From: Pyrrhosoma nymphula | Lineage: Eukaryota > Arthropoda > Insecta > Odonata > Coenagrionidae | DNA length: 64,000 nucleotides | Assembly: GCA_963573305.1 (NCBI GenBank) | Contig: OY754329.1 | Span: 17,017,200-17,081,199 of the forward strand | Direction of reading: 5' to 3' | Shown: one piece after another, positions 13,101 through 25,100 of the stretch | Position numbering within the stretch: the stretch's first letter is position 1 | Layout of the letters: each line of letters starts with the position of its first letter | Translations under genes and position numbers: made by a program | The notes under the pieces: generated by a model | What the model was told of the DNA's origin: nothing | The model's input: only the letters and a program-made list of their open reading frames with translations | The model's database searches: none

Positions 13101-16100
13101 TACTTCATTATTCTGTCTCTTTTGGTTGTACTCTTTTTAAGATTGCATGTTACAAGTTGACCACGAGGCATTTCCATGAGTTGTTTTTACTCCAATAATT
13201 ATGTAAATGCAAACATTTAATGACCAGTGTTAGCATGTAAAAGTAATTAAAAAATATTAATTTAAAATGAATTTTTGAAAAAAATGCTGCTGTAGTCATT
13301 TAATGCTTCCTAATTTGCTTTTGGCTTCAGAAACACTTGAATACCTTATGCTGTGTGCTTTCTGCTTTTTGGAAATCTTGGTTGAGCATGAACAGAGTGG
13401 GTATTTGACATGATCAGATTGGCCATGTACCATCAAAAGTGATAATTATTTTGATTATTGCCTGCTTCATACAATGTAAAATATTTGAGATGGGCTATAA
13501 CAGATAACAACTTTGATTGAGGTTTTAATAAATGAGAAATATGGTATATTTTGTTTCTTACCCTTAATTGCACAGCTGAGAAGATAAGGATTTTTGGCCT
13601 AGTGATTAACTGAATGAGTGAAATTGGCCCTTCTCCCTACAGATTTACTTCAGGTCAGGGATTGAATTTTTAAAATCTCCATCGCTGCTGGTACATACGT
13701 ATTTTTGAGATTGAGCAGATCAGACCAATGAGTTGCTCCCTGTACTTCTATACCAAAGCAAACATTGCGTAATGGACATAAATCCTTGAGAAACATTTGA
13801 AATTTCAGTTTACAGTAACTGTAGTGTGTGGCTGTTATACCACAATTTTTCATAGTGAGGTCAAGGACATAAATTTGTTTTAATTGGTGAATTCTTTCAG
13901 AGAATTTAATGGAATTGACTGGCTGTTAAAAGAAATGGTAGGAAAAATCTAGTATTTCAATAAATCACACTCAAAGTATTACGTTGAAAGCATGGCACTG
14001 AAACCAAAGCTGCAACTACTTGGAAATTGAACACCAATGGATTATCCATCACTTTTGGTGATCCGTTTGGGCTTCCCCCTCCATTAGTGCAGACAATCTG
14101 TGCTCTGCTGTAATTTTAAAGCTTATACGTAGCATAATGAGTTTCTGATCATATTTATGATGACTGATCCTCTTTAGCCAGAAGTTTGTAATCACTTTTT
14201 GATCTGAACTTTTTACGAAGAGTGGCTCAATTGTACATTAAAATCTAAAAGTCGGTGCAAGTTTATACATACCCTGTGAATACCCAACCTTCCATGATTT
14301 TGGATGGCCTTTTGGGTTACATTGTTTCATAGGTGAACTTATTTTTCCGAGTTTAATTCCTGCTGCTTAAAAATAATTGTTTGTTTTGGATTCATTGCTT
14401 GAATTTTAATTTGCTGGGTTGATGTTGTTGTTTGCAATACAAAATTTGTTGTGTTAATGAGGCATTAAAATGGGTGCTAGTTAGAGTTAGCTAGCAAGGG
14501 CTGAAAATATGTTTTACAGAATGGAATAGAGGTTTTTGTTTTATTGGCTAAGAATGATATGGAAAGTGCAATGAGAGTGAATAAAATTAAGAAGTGGGGA
14601 TAGAAAATCATGATACAGCAAGAGGATATTAAAGATGAAAATCACTCTGTAACCTACTTTTCTTGAAAGGAAGTCAGGCAAATTAAAGATAATTAAAGAG
14701 ATTGAATGATAGATTAACACAGGTCCACCATCAGCATTAGTCTACTCTTATCAAATGGTGTCAAGGGGTCATACTTACTAACATTCCATCAGATGAATAG
14801 TGTACTGCACTTGAACCACAAGGCCATCCAGGCTCGTGGTACACTGGGTATTCACAGGGTTAATGTAGACCCTGAATGGTATTTTTTTGTTTTCAAATGC
14901 TTTTTTCATAAAAACTTGCGAGAGAAGCTATTTCTCATGCCAGCATATTCAATTGAAGATCTTGATCTACCGCCACATTAGGTCTGAATGCAGTCAGTGT
15001 CCTGGGAGTCGTATTTTATGCGCAAGATGAAATGAATTATTTATTTACGGTATGCATATGAATTTTGAGTATACCAGGACTAGTCACGATCTCATTTTTT
15101 CAATAATCATCGTTTGCTGTGTTACCCAAAGTATTACACCTTAAATATTCATTTTTACTGTAAACACGTGTCACATCAGAGGACCTGCATGTAATATTTC
15201 ATTACACTAGCTTGAATCCCACCGGAGATAAGCTTGATATGATAAATGTATGATAGTTTGCTTTCTCAACTATTAATAAAAATGAATGTATTACTCATCT
15301 CAAAAAATCTTTGGTTGTGAAGGTGTATTAAGCTGACAGGGTGAAGAAAATGAGTCAAATTATAGCTCTATATATGTGTATGTAGTTTATCATTGAGAAT
15401 GTGAGAGATTTAAAACAGTTTTTTGTCAATTATATTACACTATTTTCTTCATGCTTCTGGCAGCTGTTTAAATGTTAAAACAAAATTCAAATATGGTCTC
15501 TATTGTGGCTAGGGAAAAAAATCGCTCCAACGACCTTGGTTACTTTTTTCTGGAAAGAAAATAGTTTATTTACAGCTGGATAAAAACCCCGCAATATGAT
15601 CCCATGTGTTGGAAGGAGGTGAACCTTAGCATAATAAACAATTTGTTTAATGTTTATTTGGATACTATGTTACGAAGCTTAATGATCCTGAACAGTCCAG
15701 TGGAAACAGTCTTTGTATGTATTTGTATGTGTGGTCTGCTATGCTATTAAAATATTTTCTGTAACTGAGGATTCCGAAACTGTAGAGGGTTTACATTTGG
15801 AGAAATACAGTAGCCCATATGTCTGGTTTTTATATTGAGGCATTACGTGTTTCTGACAAAGGTGCAAAGCTGGATTTTCTAGAAAATTTTGAAATTTTGT
15901 CTTACTCAGAAGTTTTAGGAACAAAATTGTTTAATGACCTTGCACAAATGTTACACTTACCTCTATATAATATACCTATCCCACCTCCACGACCAATTTT
16001 TAGTTAATTTAATATCTAGTCATCTTCTCTCTATCTATCTATATAATCTAGATCTAATTCAAAGAACTGTGGAACTGGCTGTGCAGTGACTTTAACGGAG

Positions 16101-19100
16101 TCACCCGCTAGTGGTCACACAATTGTGTGAAATTCACAGTGAAAAAATCATTCTCCTGGACTGGGATTCGAACCCAGACCCCTCGATTTCGCACAGAGTG
16201 TTCTTTGAATTTGTCAAAGTAAACACCTTTGTGTTTAAAGTTTGGCTTTAGCTCGTGGACAGTAGCGCTTAGCGTTCGCACATGGGTACTTTGGCATTGT
16301 ATGCACGGTACCTGTGAAGACATCTCGCTCTTTAAAGCCTGCATAAAATTCACAGTGAGAGATGACGTCTGGGTAGCTTAACTGGTAGAGCACTCGGCGC
16401 GAAATCGGGGGGTATGGGTTCGAATCCCAGTCCAGGCGAATGATTTTTTCACTGTGAATTTCACACAATTGTAATCTAGATCTCTTCCACATAAACATGC
16501 CCTTATCTTCATCTCTCCTACCCCTATTTCCTCAATCCCTCTCATTTTAGTTTCAGTCTTAAGCAAGAGCTCACCTCAAGTAACAATGTGATACCCTTGA
16601 GAATGATACGAGAGCATAGACACTGTTTGGGATTGCTAATAAAATGTTTAGAATGTAGTGTATTTCTTTAACTGTCTTTTAGTAAATTCCAAGAAATAAA
16701 CTGCCAAATCATTCAAGTTTATTCACCACCTAAGTTCAAGTTGTTAATTTATATTGAAGACTACAGATTCCTGTGAAAGTAAAAGCAGAGACACTATTTA
16801 ACCAAAATCATGGAGAAACCAAAAATATTCTAAAGAATATTTTTTGTTTCTCCATGATTTCTTAAGTTTTCATTCAATGTTTCGCTTACTCTGCTAGGTG
16901 CTACATCAGGAATAATGTGCATTGTGGTGGCTTATCCTAGTGAGCTGTTGGCCATTATCCATTGTTGTCCCTCCTGTCTCCTTCAAATTTTGTTCTTGAC
17001 CATTATTTTTCCGAAAGAGATTTTTCCAGGTGAATCACAGTTTGTACCTCTCTTCACATTTGAAGGAATTTGTATTGTTTTCTATTTCTATTGCTTCTCT
17101 AATACGTCTTCGGTGGTATTTGACTTCCATGAGGCCAAATGACAAACATATCATTTACATTCCAAAGAAAGCACTTATGGGCAGAGAGAGCAAAATGCTT
17201 TCTTTGGTATGGTATAAAAGGGTGAAAGATAACTTCCAGTGGTTAGATTCTGCCATTGCAGAGCACAACATCTGAGGTCCTGGCCTTAAAATCCAGTTTG
17301 ACTTCTTGTGAGATAGGCTTGGTATGCAAAACATAACTTAAAAAATCAAGGATCTCCCACCACAATGCTCAATATTCTTGTTGAAGCACCCTGTAGAGGA
17401 CACAAAACGTTGAATGAAATTTTTAAAAATCATAGAGAAACCAAAATTATTGTTAAGAATGTGAATGATAAGTCCTGTGAAATCCTCATTAGTAAAAAGC
17501 TGAAACAATTGGAATAAATGCATTAATTTTATCTGAGGGAGTTATTGTTACTTTTTTGTTCTTTTTTATGGACAAAGATTTTCTAATGCTTTCTTCTAGC
17601 TCAACTGACTAGGTTTCCAAATTATGTTTTTGATCCACCTCCAATTTTTATTTTTAAGATCTTCATCTTATAGGATTTGACTCCCTGAAGGACTCTATGA
17701 TAATTAAAATTCAGTTTTTTTTGTGTGGTGTATTTTGATAAAATATAAACCATTGTTGCCAATCAGTGATCATAAATTACAGAAGAAAAAATTAAAGCAG
17801 GCCTGGCAAGTTTTTTATCTGGTCTTCATAACTTAGGGATTACATGAAATCTTTAATTTTCAATCCATGGACCCCATGTTTAAAATTCACTGTTCTGTCT
17901 GCAACCAGGAAGTCAGCTTTGTGCTTTGCTGTATTTCTTTTAGCTTGGGCTGCCCTTGATCCATCGTCAAATCTTGGACTGGCTCCAGTCGCAATGGATG
18001 AAGCCCCTAATCCATGGGGAGATTCCACTGGTATCATCTCATCTACTTCCCCTCTTGCTTCAATTGCCCCCACCGCATTATTAGCAACCCCTGAAGACTC
18101 TGCCGTGGGATGGGCTGACTTTGAAAGTGCCTCAGGACTTGGAAGCTTTGCAAACTTTGAAGCTAACTTTGGGATTGCTGATAACCAAGAGGAGTCATCA
18201 GATGTGAATAAAAATATTGGTCCAGACATCCGGGGTGGCGAAGAAAACAGTGAGGGGGGAAATTTTTCTGCAACAGGTGTGTTTCCTCTCAAGAATTTGG
18301 CGTGGTTTTGGATTGTACTTCAAACTTTTTACTGCACATTTTTTTCTTCTGTCATCAAAATGCTTGTTCCATTGAATTGGCTGCTTTATACTTTATTCTT
18401 AGGCTCTTTTATTTCTAAATTCTTACTGTGGATAACATTTTAATTTAGGTAGCCGGAGCACCCTATGGTAGAAGTAACACCTCAATCTTTGCTAGAGCCT
18501 TAAATTTTCTGTAGTCTGATGAAATGAGACCACTTTTAGATTCCATAATCCATAGTCTACATTCCGGTGAATTGATAGAATATCAATTCTGTGTATTTTA
18601 AGCTGCCGTGTCTTTTGTTGCATGATTCCATTTAGTTTCCTTGTAATCTAGTATGGCTCAGTTTTCTTGTTATACTTTTCACTTGATGGTTCATAAAACT
18701 CCTGTGGCCAAAAAAAGCATTTACCAAGAGAAGAGAAATGATGAGAGGTACTCTAATCAAAAGCATGAATAATGAAAGCCATAAATGGAAACTTAAAGTA
18801 GTAAAAGCATGAAAAGTAAATACTTGTGTTTAATGCCATATGTTTCTGTAGCTTGTTGATTGGCCTAAGAGATGTAGGTTTAGAAAAAGATGGATAGGGT
18901 TGAAGTTGGGTTAAGAGGAATACAAAGAAGGAAATATTAAGCATGTTGAATGTGGAAAGGAAGTTAGTGTGGGGGATTTGAAAGAGAAATGGGGGCTGGT
19001 TGGAAGACGTATTGTGGGGTAATGGGTTGTTGGTGGTTGGGAAGAGAGTAGAATGTCCAGTAGCAGTGGAAGGAAGGGGAAAGAATTTACATTTTTGATG

Positions 19101-22100
19101 TATTTGCTCAAGTAGGATCTGCTTTAGCTCGTGCACTCCAGTGTTGCACCATGTAATTTTGTCCCACCCAAATTTTCACCTCGCGCACATTTCAAGCCTA
19201 TAATTGAAAGAAGCTTGTCATGAGTGCTTTTTCTCAGCAAGGAAGTTGAAGCATTGCATGATCTTTCTTAATTTCTTGGTGCATGTGATGTTGCATGTAA
19301 TTTTCCATAGCTCTCTCTTGAATCACTAACTGCTCAGAATGGAACAAAAGCTGCCAGTGATTTTCCTCGAAAACCTCCTGATTAACGCTGTTGTGGAACT
19401 TGTTGGAGTTCACTCATGGGCCTATTTCTTTTGATGATACAATTTATTTAATTAACGTCTGCATAATTTATGTTCATTTTGCATTTAATTTGTACATGTT
19501 ACACGTCAAAATGGCAGACATTATTTTTAGTCATGTTGTTACTTCACACAGTAAAGAAAGCTAATTAATTGGCCAATTTGTGAAATGTGATTTATATCAC
19601 AAGACTGTATGATATAAGACAATATGATGCTTACTGTGTGAATATGAAGAGAAAAGTTGTAACCATTGGTGACACCAAAAATATAAATCAATTTTGATCA
19701 TGCGAAGGAGACCAATACTGCCTACCAGTAGCAGGGAATTCAGACTTTTGTGTTCATACACTACTGACTCATAACTATCAAAATAGTGACATACATACCT
19801 ATACATAAGTAGTTCCAAGTCTTATGGCATTAATCGTAATTTTACTGATAAACTTAATTACAGTTAAACCTCTCTACAACTAACCTCCATATTAAAAAGT
19901 CATGTCCCGGTCCTGGGTCCATTGCATGTACGGTACAGGTAAAATTACCTCCGTAGTAGTAGTATTTTTGTTTAACGTGCTTCGACGGCAAAGGTCATTT
20001 CGCTCTTACTGTCTGCCACGTGCAGACAGTAAGAGTACATTTTTCTTTTGCTAAACCTAAGGAAGAAATGGGGATTACAATATAGTTCAGTCTGCGAAAT
20101 ACATTACACAAATGCGAAATGTGCGCGAAAAAGCAAGTTATTGGCCTTTGGATCATAATGAGATAGCGCGAATGAACTTCAGCAGCGTTAAACAATGAAG
20201 GCCTAGGCTTTAAACGATTTTGACTCATTACATTTGCGATTTTTTCGCTAATTCACGTCAAATTGGCGATGAAAGCGCAATTTCGTTTTATTTACTGATT
20301 TCGCGGTATTTCGCATTATTTCGCGTTATTTCACGATATCTCGTCTCGCGAATTTCACAGATCTCTAATAATAAATTCTAATGGCTGTGTTCCGCAATGC
20401 CCTGCCCAAGTACTAACTTTCGGCAAGCAAATGTACTAGCTTCAGCCGACTATATGCGGGCGTAAAGAAAACGATACGGACATCGTGGATTTGCCCGACT
20501 ATATTTGGGCTTGTCTGATTTTGCACCACCTCGGAGCCCGATTATATGCGGGCTTGTCAGGGAAGTGGTTAAGGAAAATTTACTATTATGGATAAAATTT
20601 GTTTTTGTACATACATACACACCAGCACATATAGTCACCTCTATAATAAAGTGCTATCAGTATTGTATCAGGTTCCATCTTCTGGTATGGCTGCATTGAG
20701 TAACAGCAGTTTTCCTACGTTACTGGAAGTGTCTTCAGATCGAGGGTTACAGGAGGTCTTCAGGTTATCACTTAGAACTGAAGAAGCCTCCTGTAATGAG
20801 GGTGAAACTGTTGTGGCTCAATGCTGACCAACGCAGCTGTGGAAGATAGAACTTGGTACAACAATATGCTCTTCCACTGCCTTTCTTTCCTATGCCTTAA
20901 TGCTGCCAAGAAATCTTGTTGCACAAAAGAGGTGATTTGAGTGAAAATTTGATTGTTGGTGCAGTACTTAATGTGGAGAATGTGTTATCATAGATAATGC
21001 AGGTATCAGCAGAAATGTTTATCTTGTGTCAAGTTGACTTTTATTGAACTTCAGTTAAATGGGTCTCCTAGGCTTGTGCCTCTCACTATTAGGCTGATGG
21101 CTAATGGCTATTTTTCTAAGGCACAATGACCTGGTGCATGACTGCCTCATTGTGGCATGATCAATGATTTAAATATAAATAAGAATGACTTGCATTGAAT
21201 AAAACATTGAATTAAGATATAGTATTCAAATTTAAAAAAGGTAGATTGTTGACATGGAATGAAGTAATTATTCAAATTTTCTCTGGTAATTTTTGGTAAT
21301 CTTGTGTGAATTTCAATTTAATGAAAAGAGAGATGGCACTTTTCCACTCAGTGTACTTGAAAATGACCTAACGGTCGAAACGTGTTGTTGCTTCAATAAA
21401 TTTGTGGAAAAGTGCCATCTCTCTTTTCATTAAATCAGGATGTCATTCCACTATATCTCGCCTGCCTCAGTTACTTGAATTTCAATTATTGGAAGATCTG
21501 CAATGAGGATTTTATTGTACTCAACTATATTTCATTATGTATGGCATCGATCAAATTACTCTTACCCCTTGCTTGAGTTAAGTAATTCTCTTGAATTTCA
21601 ACTTTTCGAATTTCAACTTTGAATTTCAACATAATCGTCCATGGTTCCTAAGGCACCTAAGCCTTGAGGCTTAAATATTGCCTTGGGTTTTTGGATGTGT
21701 GGTGTTTAGAGTGTATTTTTTTCAGATGAACAAGAAGAGATCCCCTCTACGACACCAATGCAGTCCCAAAGAGTGCCTGAAGCTGGAGAGACAGGAATGT
21801 CCACGGAGATACCTGCGAACTTCGCTCCTAAACTTGAGGAGGTCGAAGGACAAGCCCCTGTTATTGCTCCAGAATGTGATGCAACAATGTCTGATGAAAG
21901 GTTAGCATATAATCAGGATTAGTTGTTACTTTTACCACCTGGCAAATAATTATCCAAAATGTTGCCCAGGTATGTTATATGTTCCACATGATCTTGATTT
22001 GTTCCCTCCCTTGGTATTTAGCTTATCCTTTTTAATGTAGCTCTTTGTATTGCTATGATAAGGAAATATTTCCCTTCTTGCAGGTTCCTATTCTTTCCTG

Positions 22101-25100
22101 TGGTCAATGCAGAAGCAGCTGTGGATACATCAGAAACTAACTTAGCCCACAACTCAACGGGTGTCATGCCAGAATCTTCCCCTGTCCCTTGTCTGCCTGG
22201 CCAGCCAACATTAAGTGAATCGTTACAGCCAACAGAAGTGGCCAAGAAAATAGGAGCTGTAGCTTCCGAAAGCCCTGCCATGTGAGTAAAATTGCCAATA
22301 GATACTCCTGGAGAGGAATCAAGAAGTGATAGAATGCTTGAATAGGGAAGATGTGCACATTCCAAAGATTAAGTTTACCTTGGATAAATTGGGGCAATGG
22401 GTTTTTCCTCTCAAAAGGAGTGACAGTTATTGCATGCTACTAGTTGCATCCTCTCTTATATTAAGGAAAAATGCAAATTGATCATCTTATCATTGCTGCA
22501 GTTGAGGAGCAATAGATTTTGAGATTACTATTTATGTGCAGATAAGGTGTCATTACTAGGGACTTAGGGAATACGTGTCAGCGTTTGTTTCATTACAATC
22601 GGCCCCGGCATTCTCTATATATTAGGCCTCAAACTCAGGGTTGCATAATTTTCGTGCCGAGAATAGGGATGAAAATGACACGCTTTTTGTAGTGCTATAA
22701 ACTAAGATTTTTCATCTGACAATAAGTCAAAAACTTATAAAATTAGAACCTCACGAAAAACAAAGCTTTGGTAACATTATCTCGGAACCCCCTCGCCCCC
22801 CACAACATACGAAGAGTTTCAGATTAAAAATTAAAAAATATTGTGTTAGAAATCTCCTGCCAAGACCTAACATCCGGGCATCGCTGCTTTTATAATGACT
22901 GCTAAACTGTTGAAGAAAAATGTAATTGAATGCTCATGAATAGGGATAGGAAAATTTTGCGATCGCGAATTTCGTGAATTTAGGCAAAAATGTCCTAGGA
23001 GTGGTAGTTAGTTACAACATACTCCATACTGACTGGGGAAATGACTTTTTAACTCACGAAATGTTTTCATTGTTTTGTGAGAAAATGGTTGGAAGTACAT
23101 TTCAAACGCAAGAAAAACATTAAAATTGCAAGAAAATGTTCTCAATTTAATTTAAATGAACTCACGTGCAAATATTGCTGAGGTATGCGGAAGTTTGCAG
23201 TTTATTGTAGCATAACCAGTGTTAAGATAACAATCACGGGAGGATGACATCGGGTGCTTTCGATTTACGGCGATAACCGGCAATACACAGCTCGTCACGC
23301 CGCGGTGCTTTCTATTTACAATTAGTGGAATAACCACATATCGGCATCTATGATCGGTGACTCTCCGCTCCAAGATGAGTCGAACAAAGGAAAAGCAATA
23401 TGCACATTTATTCTAAGTAATGTGCTACAGCAGGGTTTCTCATACTTTTCCTACGATGGAACACTTCGTAAATCCTGAAATTTTAACAGAACACCTTGTG
23501 GACTTCGCATATATTAAACCATTGCGTTTAGGTAGCAGCATATAAAGCCATTATAGGTTACTCGGAACACCCATTAGCCTTCCGCGGAACATAGTTTGGG
23601 AATCCCTGTGCTACAGATTTGAAGACGAAACGGACTGCGCATGTGTGAATAGCCGCTTTGAGTTGTTTCATTTCAATGGGATCGTTCACAAAGAGATTTT
23701 TAATGCCAATTATAGCTTGAAAATTAAAGAGACGTATTTTTCCGATTTTTTTATTTTGGGTCTGCTTTGTTCATGAACACTAGCTCTACGTAGCACTACG
23801 GATTTGAAGATGAGATGGACTGCGCATGCGTGAATAGCCGCTTTGAGTTGTTTCATTTCAATGGGATCGTTCACAAAGAGATTTTTAATGCCAATTATAG
23901 TTTGAGAACTAAAGAGACACATATTTTTCCGATTTTTTATTTTGGTTTGATTTGTTCATAACACTACTACGGATTTGAAGATGAGACTGACTGCGCATGC
24001 GTGAATAGCCGCTTTGAGTTGTTTCATTTCAATGGGATTGTTCACAAGAGATTTTAAATGCTAATTATAGTTTTGAAACTAAAGAGACTTATTTTTCGAT
24101 TTTTTTATTTTCTGATTTGTTCATTAGACTCTACTACGGATTTGAAGACGAGACGGACTGTGCATACGTGAATAGCCACTTTGAGTTGTTTCATTTCAAT
24201 GGGCTTGTTTGCCAAGAGTTTTTAAAATGCCAATTCTGATAGAGTTTGAAAAATAAAGAGACCTGTATTTTTCCGTTTTTTGATCCGTCACCTGCTTTTT
24301 GAATTATCGGCGGTGAAAAATCAGGGTTCTTAACCCTTTCACGTAAAAGAGCCAACATGAAAAGTTTTGAAGTCACTCGCTGCTCCGTCCAATCACGCTG
24401 GGCGCTATGCAGCTTCTTTGCTTTCCAGCAAGCAAATTAGTAACTGAACCGGATCTCTGATGACGCCACGAACTTTTTGTGAGGGCGCCAAGTTTCGCAA
24501 ATTTTTGTTTTTGATTTTAGAGGGTGTGGCTGAATATAGATGAATTTTGTCTCCACCGAAAATCTATTTTTTTAATCCATCTACCGAATTCGTGAATTAA
24601 ATTGCAATTTCGCATCATAATGAACAACCTTATTGCAATGGAAAGACCCCATGCGTATGGTTTGCGTAGCTGGCTTGAAAGCACCAATCAAGGCCAACTA
24701 CGACATCAATATAATTGTCAATATATTTATTTATTGCGTGGCACCAAGATTGATTTTATTGGTTGAATCTCTAGTTTTTGGCCATTTCAGTCAAATGACT
24801 GTTTGTTTTCCAGTGACAACTGTTAACTATCTTAGTTTTATTCCTGGTTTCTGTGCTTTCAAGTGATTTTGATGAGTTATTAAGATGCCAAATGCAAAAT
24901 TAAGCACTAGAGACCGGACTTTCCAGTATCAAAAAGATGGATTTTAATGTATCGATATAAGTAAGGTCATGTACATATTCTACAACTGTCAGGTTGCTTG
25001 GGAAAGACTCAATTGGGAAAATTTAAAATCTTCGAAGCACGTAACTGCAGCAAACTTTCACAAGGATGGAAATTCTCTAAAGTTACATGTCAATACACGA

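Noticed and set aside
16367..16437. Functional nuclear tRNA-Ser(CGA)
   Set aside because: Base 33 is not T, one T-stem pair is broken and the unit is part of an inverted repeated element, so a SINE head is more likely.
18753..19136. 127-codon minus-strand frame
   Set aside because: Low-complexity Phe/Ser/Pro/Thr text arising from purine-rich plus strand; no family signal.
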